Shown here piece after piece: positions 1 through 10,830 of a stretch of DNA of 64,000 nt (the stretch's first letter is position 1; every line of letters begins with the position of its first letter). The notes under the pieces were generated by a model. It was given only the letters and a program-made list of their open reading frames with translations. It made no database searches and was not told the DNA's origin. Source of the DNA: Lumbricus terrestris (Eukaryota; Annelida; Clitellata; Crassiclitellata; Lumbricidae); NCBI GenBank assembly GCA_949752735.1, contig OX457038.1, positions 62,431,574-62,495,573 of the forward strand, read 5' to 3'. A program made the position numbers and the translations under genes.

Positions 1-7
1 AAAGAGA

Positions 8-433
8 ATGGTCAAGACGCTGGTATGGAGTGTAGTTCTGTATGGGTCAGAAACATGGACAATGAGAAAGGATGACATAAGAAGATTGGAAGCTTTCGAA
101 ATGTGGATTTGGCGAAGAATGGAGCGTGTCAGCTGGACGGAGCACAAGACGAACGAAGAAATACTGCGGATGGTCGGAGAGAGAAGGTCAATGCTGCATG
201 GAGACAATACGGAGCGGAGGCGGCAGAGAAACTGGATTGGCCACGTCTTGAGGAGTGACACTATATATATAGTAAGGGACATTATAGAAGGAAGAATGGA
301 GGGGGAAAAGACAAGAGGAAGACCAAGAACAATGCTACTGGACTGGATGATGGCAAAGGACGAATACAGAGGACTAAAGGAGGATGCACAGAACAGAAAC
401 GCGTGGCGTCATTGGACATATGAACCTGCCTGA
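8..433 (+). pseudogene. non-LTR retrotransposon reverse transcriptase, C-terminal fragment
   Basis: A 141-residue open frame that begins at the window edge. The stretch [20 protein letters not shown] followed by [19 protein letters not shown] and a GRPRT motif is the typical C-terminal tail found after the polymerase domain of RTE/Jockey-like endonuclease-reverse transcriptases. The catalytic FADD/YADD box is not included, so what is visible cannot be active alone. The frame ends at 433; an (ATA)n-like tail follows near 577-592, as expected of a LINE 3' end. The rest of the element, if present, lies left of the window. Family level is sure, clade is not. Confidence 0.75.
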
Positions 434-599
434 CGGCAGAGAACTAAAGAAGAAGATCAATGCATGGATTCAGCCCTGTTTCATTTTCAATTAGTTCATC
501 AGGTCTACATGCAAGATCAGTCTCTGCTTATTATTTCTGGTAGTCCTGTAATAGTATAGTAGTCTCGAGATTTATAATAATAATAATAAAATTCATTAA

Positions 600-2110
600 A
601 AGCTTATTTACAGGCGCTGAGTCAAAAGAAAATAGATAGGCTGGTAATGGTAAGGCCAAAATGTCTTAATGTCCTAGATGTCAAGGGTTGGGAAGACAGA
701 CAGAACGACGGATACAGTGAGTGGTTCTTAGGACAGGAACGAAAGGAAGGGTATACGAGGGAATAGAAGGAACCAGGATTGAACTTGTAAAATGGACAGT
801 TTAATGCTTTTAGTGGTTTTAACTGCTCAGACACAACATGAGTTGGCGTCGTAGCGAGTTCGTAAGGTGAATCAGATATTTGTCATACTATTGGCAGGAG
901 TTTTTCAGAGGGCGGAATAAATATGGCATGGAGAGATTTCAAATTTTATTGATGAGGTGATGGAGGGAGAAGTGGAGTGGATTCAGCGGCGTGGTTGGAC
1001 TGAATGCTGACGAATGTGGAGCGGGTGGAAGGTCTGGGATTATTGGAGTATGTTTAATATTCACCAGACATTCATTCCCAGTTGTTAGGCATGCAGTCAT
1101 CATCCTGAATTGTTTGCATCTTGGTGTTTCCAACTCTCCCTCTGCAGTTGATATATACTTTATTGCACGTTCAACTCTGGTTACATGCAGAATCATGAAC
1201 AACTAAGTACAGTACAAGGCAACTAGGAGCCAGCAAAAGCTAAAAGCTTATACTATTCTGACCCCTCTTCCCAATTAGTAATCATGAATGTTTTCATAGG
1301 ATACTCTCCCTTTCTTTCGTTCTAAGCTGAAAACGTGTTTCTTTCAGGCCTAACTGTTTACGATTCCTAAACTTCCTGCTGCCCAACTTCAATGTACACT
1401 TCCGAACCCTATGTAAGTAAGGCATTACCTAATTACAATTCTATTGCACTGCATTGTATCACTGAAGGACTAATCAAAGCCAAGTGTGATTGCACAAAAG
1501 CCTGAAACTTATTACTCAACGGCAGGGTTAGTAAACGAGGTCAGGTGTGATTAGCGAAGGTCACATGCTATTAAGCGAGGGCAAAGGTTATTGCTCAATC
1601 ATCATGGTCATTAATCACCGTGAAAGTCATCTTGGCAAACATGGTTGGGTTCCATGTCACTGTTTGCAGAAAGCGATCCTTTCTTTAAAGGCAAAATTCA
1701 GCCAAATATTTGCCAGCAATTTGTGGTTGGTGACAGTTGGGAAGAAAATATATAGCACCTGTGAGCAGAAGCTTACGGGCCTAGGCATACATGTGAAAGG
1801 AGAGCTAATCTAAAACAGTTTGTGACAGTAAAAGGCTTTTGTGAGCAGGTGCGAAATGTAGAGGGAAAGTGTAGTTGGAGGTAGCTTGAACCAAAATGCG
1901 TCCGATACAACGAATGTAGGCCTACATGCCTATATAGTCATATGTATATATTATATACACATGGAAAATGTATGCTGATCGTGACACAGTATAAACATTG
2001 GATAGTAAGACATGCTGACAAAACCTAAACGAAAGTCTGAACAAGTGAGGTGATAGAAACGAAGTGAATTGATGATAGATACATCTGTATTTAATTGGTG
2101 AACAGAACAG
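600..2110. other. no recognisable gene
   Basis: AT-rich unique-looking sequence. Short frames of 60-90 codons occur on both strands but none has a recognisable motif or plausible splice setting. Around 1500-1640 there is a weak, degenerate repetition of a motif like ATTAGCGAGGTCA. Confidence 0.4.
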
Positions 2111-2112
2111 AA

Positions 2113-2116
<4 letters not shown>

Positions 2117-2178
<62 letters not shown>

Positions 2179-2184
2179 TGTGTG
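2117..2184. repeat. (TG)n microsatellite
   Basis: About 34 units of TG, slightly interrupted at the right end (TTTG, GCGC). Frames of TH repeats on the minus strand here are artefacts. Confidence 0.95.
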
Positions 2185-2408
2185 CGCGTGCGTGTGTAAA
2201 GACATGAATAAGAAACATTTTCATCTAATCATATGATTATGCATTTTCTTTTGGATAACCTCTTCAAGAGCCGTTGAGACGTTCTTGAACAGCGTTGTGC
2301 AGATGTTCGATTACTGACATACATAAGTACAAACACAAACTCAGATATGTATATGTATATATATATACGCATTTTGGTTCACAGTTATTGTAGGTGGGTA
2401 TATATATA

Positions 2409-3415
2409 CAGGGTGGCCCAGCATAAATGTCCCGACTTTGCACGCGTATAACTTCGCCAATTGTTAACATTTACTTATACTTAATGCATCAAATTAAAGG
2501 TATTTCACTCTAGTATTAACTCTAAAAAAGTCGAAATGATACTAGTTTAGGTTTTAATTATATGCCCAGAACAGCGCTAGCTACCATATTTTGCTGTCAT
2601 TTGTGACGCAACCTGGCGCCGTTGACAGACGATGATCGCGTTTCGATCTTAATTTTACGAACTGATAAGGGATTTAATTCGTTTGAAATGATTAACGAAT
2701 ATTCTAACAGAGGATGGAATAAACAATACCTTGTATTATCTGCTACGGAAACTTGATAAAACAGGACTTTCTACTCGCAAACCATGGGAATCGGAGCGCA
2801 CGGCGCTCACATCCGCTCACATTGCTCGTGTGTCCGCGTACATTTGCAGTCAAGACAATGACCAGGGCAGGCCCACATGCAAATCTCCCAGGGAATTTCA
2901 GCGTAAAACAGGTAGTCTTAGAAGCACAGCATAACGTCTTGGAGAAGATGATATAGGCCTAAAGTTAAGGTAATTCGTCGACGAGAAGTTCAACGAGCTC
3001 TCCAACTCTTACGCAAAGAAACGGCTGGCAGCGTGCAAGCGTCTGAAGTAGCGCATGGCAGTGCACGGATGTTGGCAAAATTGAAAGGATGTGGTTTTGC
3101 GATTAGAATATATTCATGGTAGGGACCCTACAAACACCCAAAATGATCGTGTGTACGCGCGTTTTAGCAAAAAACGATAGAATTTCCCGGGGAAACGGTG
3201 TCCTAATGCGTCAGTAATGACAAAAAATGGTAGCTAGCGCTGTTCCAAGTATATAATTAAAACCTAAACCCTTTGCCTAAACTAGTATCAGTTCGACTTT
3301 TATAGAGTTAATACTAGAGTGAAATACCTTTAATTTGATGCATTAAGTATAAATAAATGTTAAAAATTGGCGAAGTTATACGCGTGCAAAGTCGGGACAT
3401 TTATGCTGGGCCACC

Positions 3416-3418
<3 letters not shown>
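2409..3418 (+). mobile_element. mariner-like element relic with about 200-bp terminal inverted repeats
   Basis: The left end (CAGGGTGGCCCAGCATAAAT) recurs inverted at the right end (ATTTATGCTGGGCCACCCTG) and the inverted similarity continues for about 200 bp, including a shared TTAATTTGATGCATTAAGTAT segment. The flanks are TA-rich, as expected for TA target sites. Between the repeats a decayed plus-strand frame shows the N-terminal helix-turn-helix part of a mariner transposase (NRGWNKQ near 2713, then CKSPREF and a degraded SVHRI-type segment near 2880-2960, and IRRREVQRA near 2970). No DDE/DDD catalytic domain remains in this 1.0-kb copy, so it is a deleted, non-autonomous relic. Confidence 0.75.
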
Positions 3419-3474
<56 letters not shown>

Positions 3475-3501
3475 GAACCTATACGAATGAATGAACCTAT
3501 A

Positions 3502-3545
<44 letters not shown>

Positions 3546-3560
3546 TATAGGTTCATTCAT
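3418..3560. repeat. (TA)n tract with flanking inverted repeat
   Basis: A 54-bp (TA)n run, then AATGAACCTATACG twice, a second (AT)n run at 3505-3543 and the exact inverse CGTATAGGTTCATTCAT. The arms and the AT core form an almost perfect palindrome of about 85 bp, a likely cruciform. Confidence 0.9.
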
Positions 3561-4350
3561 ACTTTCATACATGACTACATATAATTATGCACAAATAGAC
3601 ATGAGTAAAGCTAAGTAATTAAGTTAAATTCTTTTTCAATGGGATATTACCGAGATAACTTTTGGCAGCAATGAAACATTATCTATACACATGCATGTGT
3701 GCACTGCATTTTCATATGTAAGTTATTGTAGGTGGGTATAGTTATAAGTATGAATCGATTGGTTGTGTGTTTGTGTGCATGTGTGTGTATGAGTTATGTA
3801 TTCATATATGCATGCAAGTATGTACAGCATCAGGATATATTTTTATATAGCTCATTCTCAACCTTTCAAAGATGTTGGACCCAATGCATGCATGCTGTCA
3901 AGTTGATGATCGATTAAGTGCGTCTTGTATACCACGTGCCTCGGTATACAACTCATACTATGGAACACACGTAGACGCAAGAAGTCGAGCGCACCTGTTG
4001 GTTATTTGTTTACATTGAAAGATATTAATGTAATATGCTATGCAGAGAATGCAATCACGTGTGTATATATACCATACAGCTGCTGAAGAATACGCATCAA
4101 CAGATTTTCAGGCATTCAGTTTTACAGTAATTTATTTCATCACAAATGTCATGCATTATTATTTGTCTTATTGGATAATTTAAGAAAAATTGCATGCTCT
4201 ATATTATTGTATTATGATTATTAGTTATTCATATACAGGCCCATCATGTGTCACATTGTATTAATTCATCAATTCTTCGTAAATGGCTTGCATTAATTTA
4301 TATTATACCTAAGGGCAATCTTACCATAACCCGGTCCTATATAGCATGCA
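3561..4350. other. no recognisable gene
   Basis: AT-rich sequence with short frames only. It repeats TTATTGTAGGTGGGTATA, also present near 2385, on both sides of the mariner relic. Confidence 0.4.
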
Positions 4351-4358
4351 GTTATGGG

Positions 4359-4507
4359 CATAGGCGCAATCACGTCCTAAAAGTTGAGGGGAACCAAATG
4401 AATCACGTCCTAAAAGTTGGGGGGGGACCATAATGATAAAGTCAATGGGACCACTCAAAAGTTGGGGGGACGCGTCCCGTGGGTCCCATAGGGTGGTTGC
4501 GCCTATG
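4359..4507. mobile_element. hAT-type MITE, 149 bp, 8-bp target duplication
   Basis: Terminal inverted repeats CATAGGCGCAATCACG and GGTGGTTGCGCCTATG are flanked by a perfect 8-bp direct repeat GTTATGGG (4351-4358 and 4508-4515). An 8-bp duplication is the mark of hAT transposition. A second copy in the opposite orientation lies at 28626-28769. Confidence 0.85.
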
Positions 4508-4515
4508 GTTATGGG

Positions 4516-5340
4516 ACCAACTCTGAACAATGTCTCGCCCCCAAACTCTAAGGGGGTCATTGACACAACTGCTTTCATTGCTTGTCCATAACCTACACGT
4601 GAAAGTTCTGCAAATGGCAATAATATGATTAGTCATTCATTTTTTTTAGCCCTATAGGTCTTGCATGCTGTGTCTGGCCTGCATGTGAAATTGGCCGTGG
4701 CCATTGAATTAGATATTGGCTGGATAGATCGATCGATAGAGCGTATACATACGGGTCAATAAACTTGATCGATACGATAATAAATTTGCAGAAACGTATA
4801 TTCCCTGCGGTGGTGGTGGTAGGCTAAAGAGTGGGTCATTATTATTAGGATGGTTTATGTTTCATCGGTTGACATCGTATACACACAGTAGATCACGTGA
4901 TGTATGGTTAATATGATAATCGGCGATGATGTCCATTCAGGTGGATAGAAGCTGCATCCTTTCAATGGTGTTTTTATCTGGTCACATGCAGGTGCAATAT
5001 TATATGGAAAGGCAAGCAGTCTCGTAAGCCTATAGGGCCCAAGCCGTGTTAGTGGCACTGTGGCAGCCATGGTTATGGTGTAGTGGTAGCATCAGTAGGG
5101 TAACTATTAACTAGTGTATAGTGACCCTTCAGCCTTCGACTAAAGCATTTCTTTCTTGGTTCAGTTCCGTCATGTTCTGCCTCTCCCAAAATTCCACGTG
5201 CACTTTGGTTTTCGACAGGAGGCTATACTGTTGTCTTACACGACGAGTTAATTCTATAGTGCTCATCTACAGCAACATTGATGGATGCGTTGAGCGTTAT
5301 TTCAGTGATAACTTCAGCTCTTCCTTGCTTTTAACCGTAA
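4516..5340. other. no recognisable gene
   Basis: No motif-bearing frame, RNA gene or clear repeat recognised. It ends at the (AAATC)n tail of the neighbouring minus-strand LINE. Confidence 0.4.
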
Positions 5341-8275
5341 ATCAAATCAAATCAAATCAAATCAAATCAAAATCATTTATTGATCCCACAATAAAACATA
5401 ACAAACAGAAAATAATGCAAGACAATTTATATTTAACATTGTAATGTATTCAATACAGAACTTTGTAAGATAGAGAAGGGAGCAATAGGCCCTCCAGAAG
5501 GGACAAGTCCCGCTTAGTAGGGAGCCTATATACCATGAGTAGTTTAAGCAAGATGGTGGGGTATGATTAAATGGGGAAAGAACAGGCGCTATAGTAAAGT
5601 GCATAATAATTACTATACATTATTATTTCATGAATGTTAAATGAAAGCATGTCTTAACTAAAGCTTAACTAAAGCTTAACTAATAAACAACGAAACTGGT
5701 ATTAGGAGATGTAAATTAGTGTGTGTGCACGTGCAAGGGTTTTAAAGTGGCTGAGGGATGTAACCAAGCGGATTTCTTTGGGTAAACTGTTCCAATTAAT
5801 AGGGCCTTGGACTCCAAGTGAAAACTTACGGACGTTAGTCCTAGCAAACACAGGTCTAAAATCATTACTGCTTCTGGTGCATATCAGCTGCGGTGCAAGA
5901 TCAAAATAGGAAAAGAATGATGGTGGAAGGAGGTTATTAATATATTTGTACATGAAGATGCAAGTTTGTAGAAATTTAATTTGGGTTATGTTTAGGAGTT
6001 TGTGTTCGAGGAATAACGGACTGGTGTGTGAATTTAGTGGAGATTTAGTTATCACTCTTATGGCCTTTTTTTGAAGGATCCTTATATCGTTAAGATGAGA
6101 GTCGTATGTGGAAGTCCAGATCATATTGCAGTAAGTAAGATATGGGTATATGAGGGTAAAATAGAGATCCCGTAAGATATGAAGAGGAAGAAGATAAGAC
6201 ACTCGTTTTATAATGCCTATGTTCTTCTTAATTTTATTGCTAATTTCAAAAATGTGAGTTTTCCACTTCAGGTGTTGGTCAATGTAGATACCTAAAAATT
6301 TTGTTGAGGGTACTTGAGGAATTACGATGTTGTTTAAGACAATTTGACTATTGTCATAGGGAATGGATTTTCCTATGGAACGAAAGACAATGCAATTTGA
6401 TTTTTTTGCGTTAAGTGTTAATTTATTACTTATAAACCATTCACTTGCAGACATAAGTTCACTATTAACCAATTGTATTAAGTGGTCATATGAGGTATGG
6501 GAAAAAAAGACATTAGAGTCGTCTGCAAACATGATGAAATGTAGCACAGTTGACGAGTTTGGCAGATCGTTAATAAATATTAGAAATAAGAGTGGGCCAA
6601 GAATTGATCCTTGTGGTACACCAAATAGAATGGGTAAAGGGTCTGAAAGGAAACCATTACATATAACTCGTTGGTAGCGATTCGTAAGATAACTAGTAAA
6701 CCAATCCAATGAAGTACCTCTAATGCCATAGTGTTCAAGTTTAGTTAGAAGGATATTATGGTCAACCGAGTCAAAGGCCTTGGCGAGATCAAGAAAAATT
6801 CCAATAGAATATTCATTTTTGTCCATCGCAGTGGCTATCCTATCTTGGATATCTAATAGGGACATTGAAGTTGAGTGACCAGATTGGAAACCATGCTGCG
6901 AAGGGTATAGGATAGATTTATAATTAAGGTAGGAAAAAAGGCGATCATACATAACTCGTTCATAAAATTTAGAAAAAAATGGTAACACCGAAATAGGTCT
7001 ATAGTTAGCTATGTCACTTTTAGAACCTTGTTTATGAATTGGGACGACTTTTGCAATTTTGATTTCAGTAGGGACAAGCCCAGTTGTGAGTGAGCAATTA
7101 ATTATATCGGATAACGGTGAGACTAAAAATTCCATAACAGGAGATATGAGGTGAGGGAATAAATCGTCCATTCCTGAACTATGAGTTGATTTGAGAGTTT
7201 TATTGATCGACATTAGCTCTTGCGGACAAGTGGGTAAGAGAGCAAAAGAATTTATCGAACGTGGAGACAGATAGTCTTTAAAATTCTTCTTACAAGGGGG
7301 TAAGTCAGAGGACAGAGATTTTGCTATTCCAGTAAAATAAGAGTTAAAATGTTCCGCCATCAAAGTGGAATCATAAATCGTGGCGTCATTTACCTTGATT
7401 TCTAAAATGGAAGTGTCTTGGTTATCAGCTTTGATAATAGTTTTGATTGTCTGCCAGGTCTTTTTAATATCCCCGCTATATTTGATAAATTCATTAGTAT
7501 AGTAAGTTTGCTCAACTTTGGTGCGTATTAATTTATAGCGGTTACGATATTTCGTAAAGATATTTTTATTTTCGATCGTAGGATTTTTTATGTATTTAAT
7601 ATAAAGTTTTTCTTTCTTTTTTGTAGAATTTAGCAGTCCTCGAGTCATCCATGGTTGAATAAATGAATTTTTCTTAGAAATCTTCAGAGATTTAAGGGGA
7701 AAGGATTTATCATAGCAAGTTTTGACTTTTTCAGTAAATAAATTAAAGGCCTGATTTGATTCATGCGCATTACATAATTCTGTTACTGAGGTCCAATCGA
7801 TTTGGGATACAAGTGCTTTAAAAGAAGCAGTTGTCTGGCTATTTATAGTCCGTTTCAGCTCTATTTTACCCAAATTACGTGAGGTAAAGGGCTCAGTTTT
7901 AAGCCAGGTTATTATTGGTAGATGGTCCGAAATTTCAGATGTAATTATAGCTGAGGTAATAATGCAGTCAGGGGTATTAGTGAAAGTATTATCAATTAAG
8001 GTAGCCGAGGTGGGAGTTATTCTAGTAGGTTGGTGGATAAGTGGGAAGAAGTGGTGGGTCATCATACATTCAATGAATTCATTGGTAGGGTTGTGATTAC
8101 CATGTGCTAGTAAATCAACATTGAAATCACCAGTTAAGAATATTTTCCTGTTCTTACAAAGGGTGAGATTGTCCAATAGCGAGTACATATATATAACCCC
8201 ATCTGCAGTGTTAAACCCTACAATGTGAAATGCATAATTGTAGGCTATAATAACAGGTTTAAAATATAACATTTT
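5341..8275 (-). mobile_element. 5'-truncated LINE of the CR1/Jockey group
   Basis: The element reads on the minus strand. It contains one long frame (5702-8272), a 3' untranslated part of about 360 bp and a terminal run of TTTGA/GATTT units (5341-5371), the simple 3' tail typical of CR1/L2-like LINEs. The 5' end is lost: only the last part of the endonuclease domain is present. The truncated end lies about 15 bp from a good splice acceptor (TTTTTTCCAG, ending 8287) just before the first coding exon of the MATH-OAS gene, so it probably sits at the end of that gene's 5' intron, in antisense. Target duplications were not found. Confidence 0.85.
5702..8272 (-). CDS. LINE endonuclease (partial)-reverse transcriptase
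   Basis: An uninterrupted 856-residue frame. Near residue 45 there is the GDFNVD motif of APE-type endonucleases, but the N-terminal two thirds of that domain is missing. The reverse-transcriptase domain follows with NYRPISVLP, LDLAKAFDSVDHNILL, the GVPQGSILGPLLFLIFIND block and the catalytic FADD near residues 582-585. The C-terminal region carries LGIYIDQHLKW and FSLGVQGPINWNSLP, common to CR1/L2/Crack-like LINEs. The RT is intact, suggesting a fairly young insertion, but without a complete endonuclease and ORF1 it could not move on its own. Clade is inferred from motif style only. Confidence 0.9.
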   Translation of the reverse strand: MLYFKPVIIAYNYAFHIVGFNTADGVIYMYSLLDNLTLCKNRKIFLTGDFNVDLLAHGNHNPTNEFIECMMTHHFFPLIHQPTRITPTSATLIDNTFTNTPDCIITSAIITSEISDHLPIITWLKTEPFTSRNLGKIELKRTINSQTTASFKALVSQIDWTSVTELCNAHESNQAFNLFTEKVKTCYDKSFPLKSLKISKKNSFIQPWMTRGLLNSTKKKEKLYIKYIKNPTIENKNIFTKYRNRYKLIRTKVEQTYYTNEFIKYSGDIKKTWQTIKTIIKADNQDTSILEIKVNDATIYDSTLMAEHFNSYFTGIAKSLSSDLPPCKKNFKDYLSPRSINSFALLPTCPQELMSINKTLKSTHSSGMDDLFPHLISPVMEFLVSPLSDIINCSLTTGLVPTEIKIAKVVPIHKQGSKSDIANYRPISVLPFFSKFYERVMYDRLFSYLNYKSILYPSQHGFQSGHSTSMSLLDIQDRIATAMDKNEYSIGIFLDLAKAFDSVDHNILLTKLEHYGIRGTSLDWFTSYLTNRYQRVICNGFLSDPLPILFGVPQGSILGPLLFLIFINDLPNSSTVLHFIMFADDSNVFFSHTSYDHLIQLVNSELMSASEWFISNKLTLNAKKSNCIVFRSIGKSIPYDNSQIVLNNIVIPQVPSTKFLGIYIDQHLKWKTHIFEISNKIKKNIGIIKRVSYLLPLHILRDLYFTLIYPYLTYCNMIWTSTYDSHLNDIRILQKKAIRVITKSPLNSHTSPLFLEHKLLNITQIKFLQTCIFMYKYINNLLPPSFFSYFDLAPQLICTRSSNDFRPVFARTNVRKFSLGVQGPINWNSLPKEIRLVTSLSHFKTLARAHTLIYIS

Positions 8276-8338
8276 TGTTTTTTCCAGCGCGCATAAAACT
8301 CAGTTTCCACCAAATTTGATCAGAGTTAACTTGTTGGA

Positions 8339-9568
8339 ATGTCCTTGACGCTTCACAAAGTCGCCGTTCTTTCCGACGAGGAGGAAGGCCACCAGTTCAC
8401 ATTCGTCTTCGAGTCTCCACACAAACTGCTGGAGACAAAGAGCATCGAGAGCTCCGAGATCCACTACGCAGGTCACTCGTGGTCACTAGTCTGCACGCGC
8501 AAGGAGGACCGCTACCTCGGCATCTTCCTAAAGTGGCGCTACACGGACGGCAACAGCGCTACGGCCGTCTCGACCAAATGCAAATACTTCATGACGCTCG
8601 TCCATCGTCACGACTACAAGGAGAACCAGAAGTTCAGCACGACACAAAAGTTCACAACGTCTCAATCACTGCTTGGCAAGAGCCGGTTCGTCCTTCTGGA
8701 TGAGCTACTCGACCAAGCCGGTGGATACCTGGACGATGTTGGCAAGCACATCATCATCGAGTTGGGGTTCAGTCGTTGCAGCACACGGTTCGAGCAGACC
8801 GTCGACGTATCGCCAGCGAATAGGACGCGAAAGAACGCAAGTGGTGTTTACTTCGACACGACGACGTTTCTGCTTGCCAATCATCGATGGTACCTGAGGT
8901 TCTACACAACGAAGGTCAACTCAAACGGTTTCCCAGCCGTCTACCTCTATCTGTCCGGCAAAGCGAAGGGCGTCTCGCTCGAGCTGCGCTTCACGCTCTC
9001 TCTCTGCAACGATTCGACGGAAATCCTAACGTACAATTTCGGCGAGGGTGCGAAGTTCGACGGGTTCGGGAAGACCCTCCTGGAGGCTTTTCCCAACGCA
9101 AACAAGATGACCGAAGCGAGCGTCAGCGTGGAGATCACATCGATGACGATCTTCAAGTGTGCACCGATCAGGCTCTTCCAACAACCTCTCTCCAGCGCCT
9201 CTCGATTCCAGCGCAGAGACGGATACGGTTCGCACAATGGCTCGCCGTACAATGGCTTGTCGTCCAGCGTTGGTGGAGTGGGATCGGCTTCCCTGGCGCT
9301 GGTCGAGGCTTTCCAGGATCACGAGGGAAACTTCTGGAAGACGGACGTCGTCAGAGATGCGAAGAAGGTGACGATCGTCGTCGACAAAGGTGTGCATCAC
9401 TTTCCGAACAACAAGACGAAGATGGTTTGCTGGTCGGCCGTTCTGCTGTCGCTCGATCAGCAGAGGGCGCCAGATGTCAGCATGAGCGGATTTCCGGTCG
9501 TCGGTTCGTTCTCGAACTTCACCGACGATCGGGGATATCTCATGACGTTTTCACTGCTGCTCTCAAAG
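8339..9568 (+). CDS. exon 1 of the MATH-OAS gene (three MATH-like domains)
   Basis: Encodes residues 1-410. Ends at TCAAAG|GTTCTT in phase 0. It is GC-richer and codon-regular compared with the AT-rich surroundings. A splice acceptor TTTTTTCCAG ends at 8287, so a 5' untranslated exon probably lies upstream and this exon carries about 50 nt of leader. Residues 20-145 match the MATH fold best; 168-275 and 328-410 show the same alternation of beta strands (VEITSMTIF, MVCWSAVLLSLD) with less sequence identity. A Gly/Ser-rich spacer lies at 284-320. Confidence 0.85.
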
Positions 9569-10768
9569 GTTCTTCTTCTAATATATGACCCAAAAGAATA
9601 ATTATTTTTAAAATTCATTTCTTCATGTGTATAGCGTCCCTTCAAGCTCACTACTCAGCGGCGCTCCCGACTACAGCGCGGACACTGCATCGAAGTCACG
9701 CCGAATCGTTCGAGCAATTGCGAATGAGGGACTTGCTCAAGGTCCCTACACGACGGCTTGAGCTGGATTCGAATCTGGAACCCTCCGACTCCAAGGCACC
9801 GACACCACAACATCACCGCGCCCCATGGTGCACATCTAATGCGTTTGTGTATGCTTATGTACGTTTGCATGTACTCATGACGCTGGCCTATGTGATGAGC
9901 TGCATTGTGCAAATTAAATTATAGTGATATGTTAGATTTTAATAATAATGAAAACGTTAATAAAAAGTAAGGAAAACCGTACAAATATGAGATATAGTGA
10001 TGATAAAATATTGAACATTAGACGATACTAAATTTTAGACTAACAATGAAGATAAATAATGACATTTATAATGAAAGTTCTACAGACAATATTAATAAAT
10101 AAAACTAAAGATGCTATAATTATAATAAATAGATATTTTTAATTACATGAGAAACTAACAAAATAGAAATGTTTTCAGCTGGAAGAGCCGGGCAATCCGT
10201 ACTTGACTGAATCTGGAGAGATCTTTGTTCGAATCAACTTTCTGTCGCTTCAGACGACGTCATTGGTCGTCAGGTCTGGACCAAGATTCGACTACCAGCT
10301 CAACCACCTGCTGCTCGCAAGGTCTGCCTACATATCTATAGGCCTATGAAGGATATGTCCCTACCTGAATGTTTATTAAGCGCTCTTTTAAGCAACATGG
10401 TTTCTGAAATATGCCTCATAGTGTTTGATCTATGTGATGAACGGTGACAACGCAAAGGCTATTTTACTGAGTGCTACCGTACCTAATTGGCTGCTGGACC
10501 GTTCTTGGTCTACCATTTTTGTACCAGAGATATTCATGTATTATAATAGGCTTATATTTATTCATGTATTTATTTACATTTACAAAGCCTCGCAAATGCC
10601 ACACTGTAGCCTCAACATACATCAACATGAAATTTTCACCGTATACATTTTCCTGCAAATTTCTAGGTCAATGCAGCTATTTTCACTCACTATGATTTAA
10701 AACACTCAATATATGCGATAATAATAATATAATAAATAATTTATATAAATAGAATAATGATAGTAGTA

Positions 10769-10830
<62 letters not shown>

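Noticed and set aside
8673..9588. Alternative plus-strand frames (74 and 233 codons) over exon 1
   Set aside because: Arg-rich shifted frames of the MATH-coding exon without motifs.
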